Of a DNA stretch of 64,000 nt, positions 51,159 to 59,803 are shown piece by piece (positions within the stretch are counted from its first letter, which is position 1; each line of letters begins with the position of its first letter). The notes under the pieces were generated by a model. It saw only the letters and a program-made list of their open reading frames with translations, was not told where the DNA came from and made no database searches. Source of the stretch: Acidobacteriota bacterium (GTDB lineage: Bacteria; Acidobacteriota; Terriglobia; Terriglobales; Acidobacteriaceae); NCBI GenBank assembly GCA_003225175.1, contig QIBA01000032.1, positions 124,001 through 188,000 of the forward strand, in the 5' to 3' direction. A program made the position numbers and the translations under genes.

Positions 51159-52421
51159 CTAGGCCTTGGTCGCGAACTCGGCCTTGTTCGCAGCGGATGT
51201 GGCAGCGGCGCCGTATCGGGTTTCGACATATTCATCGAGAATCCCGATGAATTCCTGGACGATGTGATCGCCGCGCAATGTCGTCATCAATCTTCCATCC
51301 ACAAATACGGGAGCCTTTGGCTCTTCAAACGTTCCCGGCAGTGAGATGCCTATGTTGGCGTGCTTCGACTCGCCGGGTCCGTTGACCACGCAACCCATGA
51401 CGGCGAGCTTCATCTCTTCCACGCCCGGATACTTCTCTTTCCATACCGGCATGCTGCTGCGTACGTAGCTCTGAATCTGCTCTGCGAGTTCCTGGAAGAA
51501 GGTAGACGTCGTGCGTCCACAGCCAGGACATGCCGTGACCTGCGGCGTGAAGCTGCGGATTCCGAGTGACTGCAATATCTGCTGTGCGACCAGCACCTCT
51601 TCCGTGCGATCGCCGTTCGGAGCTGGCGTAAGCGATACCCGAATGGTATCGCCGATACCTTGAGTAAGCAGGGGAGCCAATGCTGCTGCGCTCGCAACAA
51701 CTCCCTTCATTCCCATTCCAGCTTCGGTTAAGCCCAGATGCAAAACGTATGAACATCGCGAGGCAAGGCTGCGGTAGACATCCAGCAGGTCCTGCACGCC
51801 GCTAACCTTGGCGCTAATAATGATCTGGTCTGCTCGCAATCCATACTTCTCGGCAATGACCGCAGAGTTCAGCGCACTCACCACCATGGCTTCCATGGTC
51901 ACTTCGCGCGCGTCAAGCGGCTCTGGAAGACGAGAGTTTTCGTCCATCATGCGTGTAAGCAGCTGCTGATCAAGCGATCCCCAGTTCACGCCGATACGTA
52001 CCGGCTTCTGGTTCTCGACCGCCACTTCCACCATGGCGCCGAAGTTCTGGTCATCCTTCTTGCCAATGCTGACATTGCCAGGGTTAATGCGGTATTTCGC
52101 CAAACTGCGAGCGCAGGCGGGATACTTCTTCAGCAGAAGATGTCCGTTGTAGTGAAAGTCGCCGATCACCGGAACGTTGACCCCGATCTTTTCCAGTCCT
52201 TCGACGATATGCGGCACAGCTTGTGCGGCGGCGTCGTTGTTGACCGTGACGCGTACTAGCTCCGAGCCGGCGCGGGCGAGTGCCGCAACCTGCTTGGTTG
52301 TGCCGGGAACGTCGGCAGTGTCGGTGTTTGTCATTGACTGCACAACAATCGGTGCATCGCTGCCCACGCGCACATTGCCAATGTGGACTGTCGGAGTACT
52401 TCTACGCTGAATCTGAGACAT
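51159..52421 (-). CDS. ispG: 4-hydroxy-3-methylbut-2-enyl-diphosphate synthase
   Basis: IspG/GcpE, the [4Fe-4S] enzyme of the non-mevalonate isoprenoid pathway that converts MEcPP to HMBPP. An N-terminal TIM-barrel ([26 protein letters not shown]) is followed by the iron-sulfur domain with TACPGCGRT and [19 protein letters not shown], which together provide the Cys ligands and the catalytic Glu. It is the shorter, flavodoxin-type form (420 residues), without the plant-type insert. ATG at 52421 has weak ribosome binding. Not in an operon with other isoprenoid genes. Confidence 0.97.
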   Translation of the reverse strand: MSQIQRRSTPTVHIGNVRVGSDAPIVVQSMTNTDTADVPGTTKQVAALARAGSELVRVTVNNDAAAQAVPHIVEGLEKIGVNVPVIGDFHYNGHLLLKKYPACARSLAKYRINPGNVSIGKKDDQNFGAMVEVAVENQKPVRIGVNWGSLDQQLLTRMMDENSRLPEPLDAREVTMEAMVVSALNSAVIAEKYGLRADQIIISAKVSGVQDLLDVYRSLASRCSYVLHLGLTEAGMGMKGVVASAAALAPLLTQGIGDTIRVSLTPAPNGDRTEEVLVAQQILQSLGIRSFTPQVTACPGCGRTTSTFFQELAEQIQSYVRSSMPVWKEKYPGVEEMKLAVMGCVVNGPGESKHANIGISLPGTFEEPKAPVFVDGRLMTTLRGDHIVQEFIGILDEYVETRYGAAATSAANKAEFATKA

Positions 52422-52456
52422 GGAATCTTAAGTTTAACAAAGAGCCGGAAGAGCGA

Positions 52457-52603
52457 AGAGATAAGGAGAACCGGACGCCTCGGCGTGTTTTGCTTGCAAC
52501 TGCTACAAAGTTAATTCTCTCCACCACCAACTGCGATTATCCAGGCTTTTTTGGAGGTGGATGCAAAAAACACGGCCGAGGCGGCCGGTTCTCCTTAGTC
52601 TCG
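52457..52603. repeat. Palindromic element with AAGGAGAACCGG arms (family C)
   Basis: The left arm at 52457-52491 (AGATAAGGAGAACCGG, CGCCTCGGC, GTGTTTT) and the right arm at 52565-52603 are nearly perfect inverted copies of about 34 nt, separated by some 73 nt. It lies between ispG and the TPR gene and could act as a folded spacer. Confidence 0.6.
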
Positions 52604-52620
52604 TCTTAAGGTGTTGCTCG

Positions 52621-52980
52621 CTAGAGCGACTTGTCCTTGCCTTCGCGGAGCTGCTGCTTCCAGCCAAGAATTCGCGCCTGATTCGCGGCGGCCTCCGCTT
52701 CTGCGATCATGCCTTTCTTCTGATACGCGATCGAAAGGCTGGTGTGAGCAAGAATGTCGTCAGGATCGAGTTCGACTAGTCGCTTCGAAATCTGAATCGA
52801 TTCGTCCAGCCGATTCGCGTCCTGATAGGCACGAGCCAAGCCGTGCAGCGCCTCGGCGTGGCGAGGATCGATCGCCAGGCACTTTTCATATTCAGCGACG
52901 GCTTCCTCGTGCTTGCCCTCCCCGAAGAGATCGAGCGCCGCGTAGTAGTGATCCTCAGCCTGCTGCCTGGAGTCGGACAT
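52621..52980 (-). CDS. Small TPR protein
   Basis: Cytoplasmic protein of about 119 residues made of three tetratricopeptide units: AALDLFGEGKHEEAVAEYEK, ALHGLARAYQDANRLDESIQ and AHTSLSIAYQKKGMIAEAEA. ATG at 52980 is used; a TTG at 52986 adds 2 residues, and neither has a clear ribosome site. TPR proteins act as protein scaffolds; no partner is evident. Divergent from the 77-residue gene. Confidence 0.75.
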   Translation of the reverse strand: MSDSRQQAEDHYYAALDLFGEGKHEEAVAEYEKCLAIDPRHAEALHGLARAYQDANRLDESIQISKRLVELDPDDILAHTSLSIAYQKKGMIAEAEAAANQARILGWKQQLREGKDKSL

Positions 52981-53031
52981 GAACAAAAAAGTCTAGCAGT
53001 TTTGAACCGCTATACTGCCAATCGAGAGCTC

Positions 53032-53265
53032 ATGAAAAAAGTTTTGCGATTCATTTGGATTGCCAGTCGTGGACATCGGCTGGCTCCCTGGCGCAGCCCG
53101 TACCTGCGCTGGAGGATCGAGACTTACACGGGTCTCAAAATGGACAAAATCGGATTCATTGAATTCTGGGGATTTCTTTGGCGCGAGCGGCGGGAGCTGA
53201 AAAGATTCTTGGAGTGGACTGCAACTATGGAGGATTATGCGCGGCCTAGACCGAAGAATCCTTAG
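53032..53265 (+). CDS. Conserved small basic protein, 77 residues
   Basis: MKKVLRFIWIASRGHRLAPW, then RSPYLRWRIETYTGLKMDKI and a Trp/Glu/Arg-rich part (FEFWGFLWRERRELKRFLEW-like) ending in YARPRPKNP. It is rich in aromatic and basic residues and looks folded. I recall near-identical small proteins in other acidobacteria, but of unknown function. GAGAG precedes the ATG. Start of the TPR gene lies 52 nt away on the opposite strand. Confidence 0.6.
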   Translation: MKKVLRFIWIASRGHRLAPWRSPYLRWRIETYTGLKMDKIGFIEFWGFLWRERRELKRFLEWTATMEDYARPRPKNP

Positions 53266-53360
53266 TACCGTATTTTCAGTTCACCGTCGACTCGAAAAAG
53301 GTGCTCCCAATTCCGTTTCTGATATTCAAGTAGATGGAATCGTCGTCCCGAACAAACGTC

Positions 53361-53389
53361 CTACCGCCCGAGGGCAGCCGGAACTACGT
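53361..53389 (-). repeat. Family C unit CGTAGTTCCGGCTGCCCTCG (inverted)
   Basis: On the minus strand this reads CGTAGTTCCGGCTGCCCTCG then GGCGGTAG, matching CGTGTTCCGGCCGCCCTCGG at 33727. In a 166-bp spacer with no gene. Confidence 0.45.
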
Positions 53390-53431
53390 TGGTGCTGCAC
53401 TCTGGATGACACGTGTAAGTGCGTTCTGAAA

Positions 53432-54232
53432 TCAACCCAACACCACAGTGACTTCACTGCCTCTGTCCGCACCCGCCAAGCGGTTCGCCGCAGCGCGATT
53501 GGCTGAGATCTCCAGGTAGCCCATGCTGCCGAGGATTCCGAACAGCTCTCCGGGCGTGGCCTGGGCGTAGGCATTCTTCATCTTCGTAACTTCTGCTTTG
53601 CCCACGGCGACCTTGAACGCAGGCGGCGTGTCCTCAAAGAGTTGTGGAACGTCTTTGGGCGTGATGTTGGTGATGAGGTTGCCGAACTTGTCCGTTTTGA
53701 GGACTACCGCTTTGAAACTCTTGCCATCGACGGGCTTTGGTTTGGGCGCAGCGAAGCGAATATAGTCCGTAATCTCGTCTCCGAACTTGCTGATCTCGAC
53801 TCCCTTGCTAAGCCAACCAGCACAGGCCGCAAATACGTCGCGTCCGTGAAAAGTTTGACTCACGGGCTGCAGAAAATAGTGCTCAGAGGTCACGTGTCTT
53901 ACGCTCAGCCGTTCGGAGCGCTCGTAGACCAGAGACAGCACTCCATTATCGGGAGCCAGAAAAGCATGTCTCTCATTTACCGCGAGAATGGGCCGGCGCT
54001 GCGATCCCACCCCGGGGTCCACGATTACGACGTGCAGCGTGTCAGAAGGGAAATATGAAGCCGCCGCGGCAATGGTCAGAGCCCCATCGAGGACGTCAAA
54101 CGAATTCACCGCATTGCAGATGTCAACTATCTGCGCCTGCGGATTTATGTTAACGATCACGCCCTTCATGGCGCCGACAAAATGATCGTTGAGTCCGAAA
54201 TCGGTAGTGAGGGTGACTAGTCGGTTGGGCAA
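53432..54232 (-). CDS. SAM hydroxide adenosyltransferase (DUF62 family)
   Basis: Enzyme that hydrolyses S-adenosylmethionine to adenosine and methionine, related to fluorinases. Conserved pieces are TTDFGLNDHFVGAMKG near the start, VIVDPGVGSQRRP, APDNGVLSLVY and QTFHGRDVFA, the Asp/Arg/His triad of the family. The C-terminal domain has NLITNI and FGILGSMGYLEISAN. Start TTG at 54232 with GAGGAA a few nt before. Physiological role (SAM salvage or unknown) is not settled for the family. Confidence 0.9.
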   Translation of the reverse strand: MPNRLVTLTTDFGLNDHFVGAMKGVIVNINPQAQIVDICNAVNSFDVLDGALTIAAAASYFPSDTLHVVIVDPGVGSQRRPILAVNERHAFLAPDNGVLSLVYERSERLSVRHVTSEHYFLQPVSQTFHGRDVFAACAGWLSKGVEISKFGDEITDYIRFAAPKPKPVDGKSFKAVVLKTDKFGNLITNITPKDVPQLFEDTPPAFKVAVGKAEVTKMKNAYAQATPGELFGILGSMGYLEISANRAAANRLAGADRGSEVTVVLG

Positions 54233-54343
54233 GAGCGTTCCTCAAAATTTGAGCTAGGCATGGAAGCTGCGCGAAGTTAACTTGCACGCGAAGCGAAGTC
54301 AAGGAAGCAATGGTCCTCCGTCAATCCTGAGTAATCAGCGCTG

Positions 54344-54895
54344 CTATTCGGTTGAAGACTCTTCGGCTTCCGATGACAATGCGGTGAGAACCTCGTCCTC
54401 CACATCCCACCGCTTTAAGACCTTGAAAATTGTCCCAGCCGAGAATCCGGCTCGCACGAGCCTGCGAAAAATGCGCGCGGATTCGCGTTCATTTTGTGGC
54501 TTCTTAAGCCGCTTGCGTTCAAGGAACTGGCGCGCGAGCTGCTCCTCATTCACATCGTTATAGGCGGCGCTAACAGCCTGCTGAATAATCTCGCTGTGAA
54601 CACCTTTCGCTTTGAGATCGGTCACTACGCGTCGTCGTCCGAACTTCTCGTTGCTCTGCCGATATTGGGAGTACGAGGACGCGTAACGAGAATCGTTGAG
54701 GTACTTTTGTTCTTTGAGCTTGGCGATCACTGCTTCTACGGCCAAGGCTCCCTCCTCGCTAGCCTCGACTCGCTGCCGCAGTAATCGCTTCAGTTCGGCG
54801 ACCGTACGCATCTTGCGCGCCAGCGAGCCTATCGCGTAGTCGTAGAGCTCGACATCAGTGAGCGTGCGCTTTCGTTTACTTCCCGAGAACGACAT
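54344..54895 (-). CDS. recX: RecX, regulator of RecA
   Basis: RecX blocks RecA filament extension. The chain of 183 residues has three helical RecX repeats: YDYAIGSLARKMRTVAELKR, YLNDSRYASSYSQYR and ARIFRRLVRAGFSAGTIFKV. ATG at 54895 precedes MSFSGSKRKRTLTDVEL; the frame to 55021 overlaps the opposite gene and is not used. No clear ribosome site. recA is not adjacent in this window. Confidence 0.88.
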   Translation of the reverse strand: MSFSGSKRKRTLTDVELYDYAIGSLARKMRTVAELKRLLRQRVEASEEGALAVEAVIAKLKEQKYLNDSRYASSYSQYRQSNEKFGRRRVVTDLKAKGVHSEIIQQAVSAAYNDVNEEQLARQFLERKRLKKPQNERESARIFRRLVRAGFSAGTIFKVLKRWDVEDEVLTALSSEAEESSTE

Positions 54896-55008
54896 GGGCA
54901 GAGCGTAGCAGAAACGTCTGCAAGCAACGAGAGTGCATTCGATTTTTCCTGAGACTCTGGCACGCCGCAGCTCATCCGATAGTGCCGGTTGAGATAGCCT
55001 CGAATTGG

Positions 55009-55506
55009 ATGAGCAAACCAAGGGGACATTCTAAGATCGCAATTGAAATACGGCCGGCGAGAGAAGGGGACAAACAGCGCATCCTCAAGTGCCTGGCAGA
55101 AGCCTTCGAACCATATCGAGAGCAATACACTGCGGGAGCTTACGCTGATACGGTTCTCGACGATGCTTCCCTCGGCACGCGCATGCAGTCGATGCACGTG
55201 CTGGTTGCTGTCTCTAGCGGAGAAATTATTGGAACAGTCGCGGGAGGCGGCCCGCATTCCGGCAAAGGACATCTTCGCGGCATGGCGGTGCTACCCCAGT
55301 ACAAAGGCTCCGGCGTGTCCGCCGAATTGTTGAGTGCAATTGAAGCCTGGCTGGGGATGCGCGGCTGCACTCATGTAACTCTCGATACCACTCAGCCGCT
55401 AATCACCGCGATGAGGTTCTACGAGAAGCATGGTTATTCCCGTTCTGGCCGCGCCTCGGATTTCTTTGGCATGCCTTTGATCGAGTATGTGAAGCAGATC
55501 GGCTAG
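55009..55506 (+). CDS. GNAT family N-acetyltransferase
   Basis: Acetyl-CoA-dependent transferase of about 165 residues. Motif A is RGMAVLPQYKGSGVSAELL, the CoA pyrophosphate loop, and a motif B segment reads ITAMRFYEKHGY. The N-terminal half starts IEIRPAREGDKQRI. ATG at 55009 is taken; GTG at 54982 would add 9 residues. Divergent from recX. Substrate not predictable. Confidence 0.85.
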   Translation: MSKPRGHSKIAIEIRPAREGDKQRILKCLAEAFEPYREQYTAGAYADTVLDDASLGTRMQSMHVLVAVSSGEIIGTVAGGGPHSGKGHLRGMAVLPQYKGSGVSAELLSAIEAWLGMRGCTHVTLDTTQPLITAMRFYEKHGYSRSGRASDFFGMPLIEYVKQIG

Positions 55507-55575
55507 CGCTCTTCCGATTGCGTTAATGCCTTCAATCCGCACAATGCGGAGCCTGATCCCGGAGCCGGGCGAGAC

Positions 55576-56037
55576 TCAGACGTTCGCAATTCGCCGAATC
55601 ACCTGATCCAACACCTCCGCACTGCGCTCCAAGCTCTCCAACTGAGGGTCGCCACACTGCTTCAGGGCCTTCGCCAGTGACTCTACGCGGCGCTGCTTGC
55701 CCGCAAGCAAAAGGTCTCTGCCTAGTTTCGTAGGAGTAATCAAAATTGAGCGCGCATCCTCCTTCGCTGGCGTGACCCGGACCAGCCGTTCGCGTTGCAT
55801 GCCAGCGATCAGACGGCTCATAGTCGGATTTTTCACCTGCTCGGCCGAGGCGAGTTCGGCCAGCGTGAGTGGCCGTCCTGAAAATACGAGCACGGACAGG
55901 GCAGAGAGTTTTGCCGGCCCGATACCGCTGGCGAGGTCCTGAATCCGCAGCCGGCGTAGCAGGTGAATGGCCGCCGAATGCAGCCTGTCAGCAAGCTCCC
56001 ATTCGCGTTTGGCCTGGGCAGTTGACATCTCTTGCAT
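55576..56037 (-). CDS. MarR-family transcriptional regulator
   Basis: Regulator of 153 residues with the MarR winged helix: AKLSALSVLVFSGRPLTLAE, EQVKNPTMSRLIAGMQRERL and the wing RVTPAKEDARSILITPT. Helices at both ends form the dimer interface. The divergent VOC-family gene begins 56 nt away, and a near-perfect palindrome at 56042-56060 sits between, immediately next to this start. Ligand unknown. Confidence 0.87.
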   Translation of the reverse strand: MQEMSTAQAKREWELADRLHSAAIHLLRRLRIQDLASGIGPAKLSALSVLVFSGRPLTLAELASAEQVKNPTMSRLIAGMQRERLVRVTPAKEDARSILITPTKLGRDLLLAGKQRRVESLAKALKQCGDPQLESLERSAEVLDQVIRRIANV

Positions 56038-56041
56038 GGGA

Positions 56042-56060
56042 TAGTTAGCATAGCTAACTA
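56042..56060. promoter_or_regulatory. MarR operator palindrome TAGTTAGC-ATA-GCTAACTA
   Basis: Perfect 8-bp arms around a 3-nt centre (19 bp), positioned 4 nt before the MarR start codon and 33 nt before the VOC gene. A partial half-site TAGCATAAC follows at 56073-56081. Typical size for MarR sites. Confidence 0.65.
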
Positions 56061-56093
56061 AATTTCGATCCTAGCATAACCATGGAGGTTCGT

Positions 56094-56483
56094 ATGCAGG
56101 CTGGAACCCAGATAGCACTGGACAAGATTGGGCAGATCGCGATCCTGGTCAAGGATGTCTCCCGAGCAACCGAGTTTTATCGCGATAAGCTTGCGATGAA
56201 GTACCTGTTCTCCGCAGGGAACCTCGCTTTCTTCGATTGCGGCGGTATTCGCCTCATGCTTGACAAGCCGGAAAAGCCCGAAGCGGGAACATCGATTATC
56301 TATTTCAAAGTTGCCGACATTGGCGAAGCGCATGAACAGATGAAGGCGCGAGGCGTCAAGTTCGTGGATAATCCACACGTAATTGCAAGATTGCCGGATC
56401 ACGATTTATGGATGACATTCTTTCGCGACAGCGAAGGCAACATACTAGGCCTGATGAGTGAAGTGCGACCGGCAAAGAGCTAA
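56094..56483 (+). CDS. VOC (glyoxalase/bleomycin-resistance) family protein
   Basis: Protein of 129 residues with two beta-alpha-beta-beta-beta modules. ATG at 56094 has GGAGG 5 nt upstream and is preferred to the in-frame ATG at 56082, which has no such site. In the first strand the usual metal His is replaced by Gln (KIGQIAILVKD), while the second half holds GNILGLMSE with a Glu. Metal binding may therefore be altered. Divergent from marR and probably regulated by it; substrate unknown, perhaps a toxic aldehyde or drug. Confidence 0.82.
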   Translation: MQAGTQIALDKIGQIAILVKDVSRATEFYRDKLAMKYLFSAGNLAFFDCGGIRLMLDKPEKPEAGTSIIYFKVADIGEAHEQMKARGVKFVDNPHVIARLPDHDLWMTFFRDSEGNILGLMSEVRPAKS

Positions 56484-57232
56484 TACTCGACGCTGACCAA
56501 AAACAGTCCGCCAGCCGGGGCCGTGGGTCCAGCCTCGGCACGACGGCGCGCTGTCAAGATCTGAGTTATTGAATCCACCGCCACGCTGCCCTTGCCGACG
56601 AGAAGAAACGTTCCTACCAGATTTCGCACCATGTGGTGCAGGAAGCCGTCTCCGCGCACTCTGTAAACGAGCAGATCGCCCTGCCTGCTCCATTCCGAAG
56701 AAAAGATCGTGCGGACGTTGTCGAGGTCATCATCTTTGCCACGCTCCGGATCGACGGCGGCAAAGCTGGTGAAATCGTGACGTCCAAGGACAAGCCATGC
56801 CGCCCTGTTCATCGCATCGTGGTCCAGCGGATACGGATGATGATGAACGTACCGCGCTGCAAATGGCGGGCAAACGTTGCCGCGAAAAATTCGATACTCG
56901 TAAGTCTTAGCCTTGGCCGAGTGACGCGCGTGAAATTCGGGCTCGACTTCCTTCGCTTCGACCAAGCGAATTGAATTCGGAAGTGTGTGATTCAGCGCAA
57001 TGAGCAGATTTTCCGCTGGGATCGGCGACTCCAGCGCAAAGCTCGCAACCTGCGCGAGTGCATGCACGCCGGCATCAGTGCGCCCTGAACCCTGAGGTAG
57101 AACGCGCTCTCCGGTTACGCGTTCAACGGCATCGGAAAGCGTGCCTTGAATGGTCAACCGCTGCGGTTGTACCTGCCATCCGCAAAAATCGGTTCCATCG
57201 TACGCAAGCGTGATTTTGAAGTTTCTTGCGAT
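56480..57232 (-). CDS. truA: tRNA pseudouridine(38-40) synthase with apparent ATC start
   Basis: TruA modifies uridines 38-40 in the tRNA anticodon stem. Catalytic Asp is in GSGRTDAGVHA. The frame contains ITLAYDGTDFCGW and QVQPQRLT, the conserved TruA N-terminus, upstream of the only canonical start (TTG, 57157). No ATG, GTG or TTG lies between the upstream in-frame stop and that region. The best candidate start is ATC at 57232 (preceded by AAGGAACGG), giving 250 residues, a normal length. The stop overlaps the VOC gene stop region by 4 nt. A sequence error at a lost start codon is also possible. Confidence 0.8.
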   Translation of the reverse strand: MARNFKITLAYDGTDFCGWQVQPQRLTIQGTLSDAVERVTGERVLPQGSGRTDAGVHALAQVASFALESPIPAENLLIALNHTLPNSIRLVEAKEVEPEFHARHSAKAKTYEYRIFRGNVCPPFAARYVHHHPYPLDHDAMNRAAWLVLGRHDFTSFAAVDPERGKDDDLDNVRTIFSSEWSRQGDLLVYRVRGDGFLHHMVRNLVGTFLLVGKGSVAVDSITQILTARRRAEAGPTAPAGGLFLVSVEY

Positions 57233-57588
57233 CCGTTCCTTGTCCTTGTCGTTTTGGTGTCCTGTCGCACGTCTTACTTATGCTGGCAAGATTTTTTTAA
57301 GCTCGAGAAATGTAAAAAAGTGGCTAAGAATGAATCGAAATGTTCGCCTGTTCATCGAACGCAATCGTAACGTAATTCTGCGGAAGCGCCATTTGGGTCC
57401 ATTGCATGATTTATACTAACCGCTTCCCATATCGAATCATGGCCGGCGTTGTGCTCGGGCTGCTGATGGAACTTATCGGTCCAGTGGATCGTATTTCAGG
57501 TTTGACGCGGAACAACGTTTCGTGGTGACAATTCGCCGGTCGCGGCAGTCTCAATCTCATTCATTTCCAGAGCAATTGGAGATCGCAC
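57233..57588. other. 356-bp spacer without a firm gene
   Basis: A 40-residue plus frame (57406-57528, MIYTNRFPYRIMAGVVLGLL...) lacks a ribosome site and is not annotated. TATACT occurs at 57411-57416 and may be a -10 element. The region serves as the promoter area for both truA and the TolC-like gene. Confidence 0.35.
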
Positions 57589-59694
57589 ATGTGTGTGTTG
57601 TGTTTTAAAAGAAGTAAAAAGAGTATTCGCCGGATAGCCGCAGGCGTTGCGCTAACCGGCGGTCTGCTGCTGGGACGTTCGCTCTTCGCGCAAGAAGCGC
57701 CCAACGCGCCGGTTCCGCAGCCTGCCAGTACCGCGCAAAGCAGCCGTGGAGAATCCTTTGGCGGACTGAACTATGTCAACGGATACAGCTTTCTCAAAGG
57801 TCCGATAGCTCCGTACAAGAGGAGGGAGGTCCCCGCGCCGAATCTTTCGAACTCTCCTCGTATGGATCAGTTAGTACGCGACGGCAAGATCTATCTCTCT
57901 ATGTCGGATGCGGTCGCTTTAGCGTTGGAAAACAACCTCGATCTCGCAATCGCGCGTTATAACATGCCAATTGCGGATACCGACATCCTGCGCGCCAAGG
58001 CCGGACAGAATTTGCGTGGCGTCGCCACTGGATTGGTTCAGGGCACGCCGGGTGGACAGGGCGGTACCGGGACTGGCACCGCCAGTCAGGGAGCCGGAGC
58101 AGGTGGTACAACGAGCGCCGCGGGCGGCGCGGGCACTGGTACCTCCGGAATTGTGCTGTCGACTGCAGGGGCTGGCCCTGGTGTGCCCGAATTTGATCCT
58201 ACGGTAACCAGCAACCTTTCTGAAGAACACGCGATCTCACCGCAAGCCAATCAGGTTTTCACCGGTGTTCCCAATCTGCAATCGAATACCGGAACCGTGA
58301 ACTTCAGTTACAACCAGGGCTTTGCGCCAGGCACGAATCTGTCCGTGGGGTTTCAGAACAACCGGCAGACTACGAACAGCCGATTCAACACTCTGAATCC
58401 AACGCTAAATTCGAGTTTCCGCGCGACCATCACTCAACATCTTCTGCAGGGTTTCGGACTCGGGCTCAACACGCGTTTTATTCGTGTTGCCCGCAATGAC
58501 CGCGAGATCGTTGACGTCGCCTTCCGCAATCAAGTGATCGAAACTGTTTCCCAAATTGAAAATATCTATTGGGATCTTGTAAACGCCTATGAAAATGTGA
58601 AGGCAAAGGAGCGCTCCTTAGGCTTGGCGCAGAAGACGCTTTCCGATAATCAGAAGCAGGTTCAAATCGGGACACTCGCTCCGATCGAAGTAGTGCGCGC
58701 GCAAAGCACGGTAGCAGCAAATCAGCAGACGCTGATCGTGGCGCAAACCAACCTGCAACTGCAGCAGCTCCTGATGAAGAATGCGTTATCCCGAAGCCTG
58801 TCGGATGCGATTCTGGCCGCTGCTCCGGTAATTCCAACCGATACCATGGCGGTTCCGAGCGAAGAGCCGGTAACCCCGATTCAGGATCTCATCAATGATG
58901 CGCTGTCGCATCGTCCTGATCTCGCGCAGTCACGCATCGACCTTACCAATCGTGAGATAAACCGCAAGGCTGCTGCGAACGGACTGCGGCCCAGCGTGGA
59001 TCTGGTGGCGTTCTATGGGGCCAGCGGTTTAGGAGGCACGCAGAATGCCTTGTCGGCGTGCGGTCCCAATTCGAATCCGCTCTTTTGCACTCCTGCGGGA
59101 ACTATCCCTCAACACGGATTCGGCAACACTTTTGGGGACTTGTTCAATAGCACGGCTCCGGACAAGGGTATGGGGCTGCAAGTGAGCATCCCGATCCGGA
59201 ACCGCTCCGCACAGGCCGATCAGATGCGCTCCGAGCTCGAACTGCGCCAGGCTGAGATGCGCTTGCAGCAGTTGCAAAACCAGGTGGCCATCCAGGTGCG
59301 CAACGCGCAATTTGCTGTCCAGCAGAATCGAGCCCAGGTTGAAGCCGCGGACAAAGCGCTTGAGCTGGCGCAACAGAGTCTCGACGCCGAGCAGAAGAAG
59401 TACGCGCTTGGCGCGTCGACTAATTTCGCTGTCCTGCAAACCGAAAGCGATCTGGCGACGGCAGACAGCAATCGCGTGCAGGCTCGCTCCGCCTACGCAA
59501 AGTCACGCGTGGAACTCGACCGCGTCACCGGATACACGCTTGTTCGCAACGGCATCGTGCTCGACGATGCTTTTAACGGAACGGTGACAAAGCAGCCCGT
59601 GGTGCCCTACGTCATGCCGCGGACGGACACGACGCCTACGCAACAGCAACAAGCTCCGCAAGGGGCAGTGCAGAATCCTGGCGCGCCCCGGTAG
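57589..59694 (+). CDS. TolC-family outer-membrane efflux protein
   Basis: Trimeric outer-membrane channel subunit of 701 residues, longer than usual (about 450). ATG at 57589 with GGAG 8 nt upstream opens a signal (ALTGGLLLGRSLFAQ). The first TolC repeat begins DAVALALENNLDLAI. A low-complexity Gly/Thr/Ala insertion (about residues 145-190, GGQGGTGTGTASQGAGAGGT) interrupts the domain. Coiled-coil helices (EIVDVAFRNQVIETVSQIEN; LELAQQSLDAEQKKYALGA) follow. No transporter gene is adjacent; it may serve the RND pump at 34.6 kb or others. Confidence 0.85.
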   Translation: MCVLCFKRSKKSIRRIAAGVALTGGLLLGRSLFAQEAPNAPVPQPASTAQSSRGESFGGLNYVNGYSFLKGPIAPYKRREVPAPNLSNSPRMDQLVRDGKIYLSMSDAVALALENNLDLAIARYNMPIADTDILRAKAGQNLRGVATGLVQGTPGGQGGTGTGTASQGAGAGGTTSAAGGAGTGTSGIVLSTAGAGPGVPEFDPTVTSNLSEEHAISPQANQVFTGVPNLQSNTGTVNFSYNQGFAPGTNLSVGFQNNRQTTNSRFNTLNPTLNSSFRATITQHLLQGFGLGLNTRFIRVARNDREIVDVAFRNQVIETVSQIENIYWDLVNAYENVKAKERSLGLAQKTLSDNQKQVQIGTLAPIEVVRAQSTVAANQQTLIVAQTNLQLQQLLMKNALSRSLSDAILAAAPVIPTDTMAVPSEEPVTPIQDLINDALSHRPDLAQSRIDLTNREINRKAAANGLRPSVDLVAFYGASGLGGTQNALSACGPNSNPLFCTPAGTIPQHGFGNTFGDLFNSTAPDKGMGLQVSIPIRNRSAQADQMRSELELRQAEMRLQQLQNQVAIQVRNAQFAVQQNRAQVEAADKALELAQQSLDAEQKKYALGASTNFAVLQTESDLATADSNRVQARSAYAKSRVELDRVTGYTLVRNGIVLDDAFNGTVTKQPVVPYVMPRTDTTPTQQQQAPQGAVQNPGAPR

Positions 59695-59732
59695 CACAGC
59701 AATCTCCGAAATAGTCCAAATCCAGCAGCGAG

Positions 59733-59770
59733 AACCCGGAGCAGCAAGATGGCTCCGGGTTTTTCTTTGT
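59733..59770 (+). terminator. Terminator of the TolC-like gene
   Basis: AACCCGGAGC / GCTCCGGGTT, 10-bp stem with 9-nt loop, followed by TTTCTTTG. Confidence 0.85.
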
Positions 59771-59803
59771 GCCCGTGACTCGCGAAAGTTATCCTGACCC
59801 GGC

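Noticed and set aside
57406-57528. 40-residue plus frame with a hydrophobic middle before the TolC-like gene
   Set aside because: No ribosome site, no homologue recognised, and it sits in a promoter-like region; too weak to annotate.
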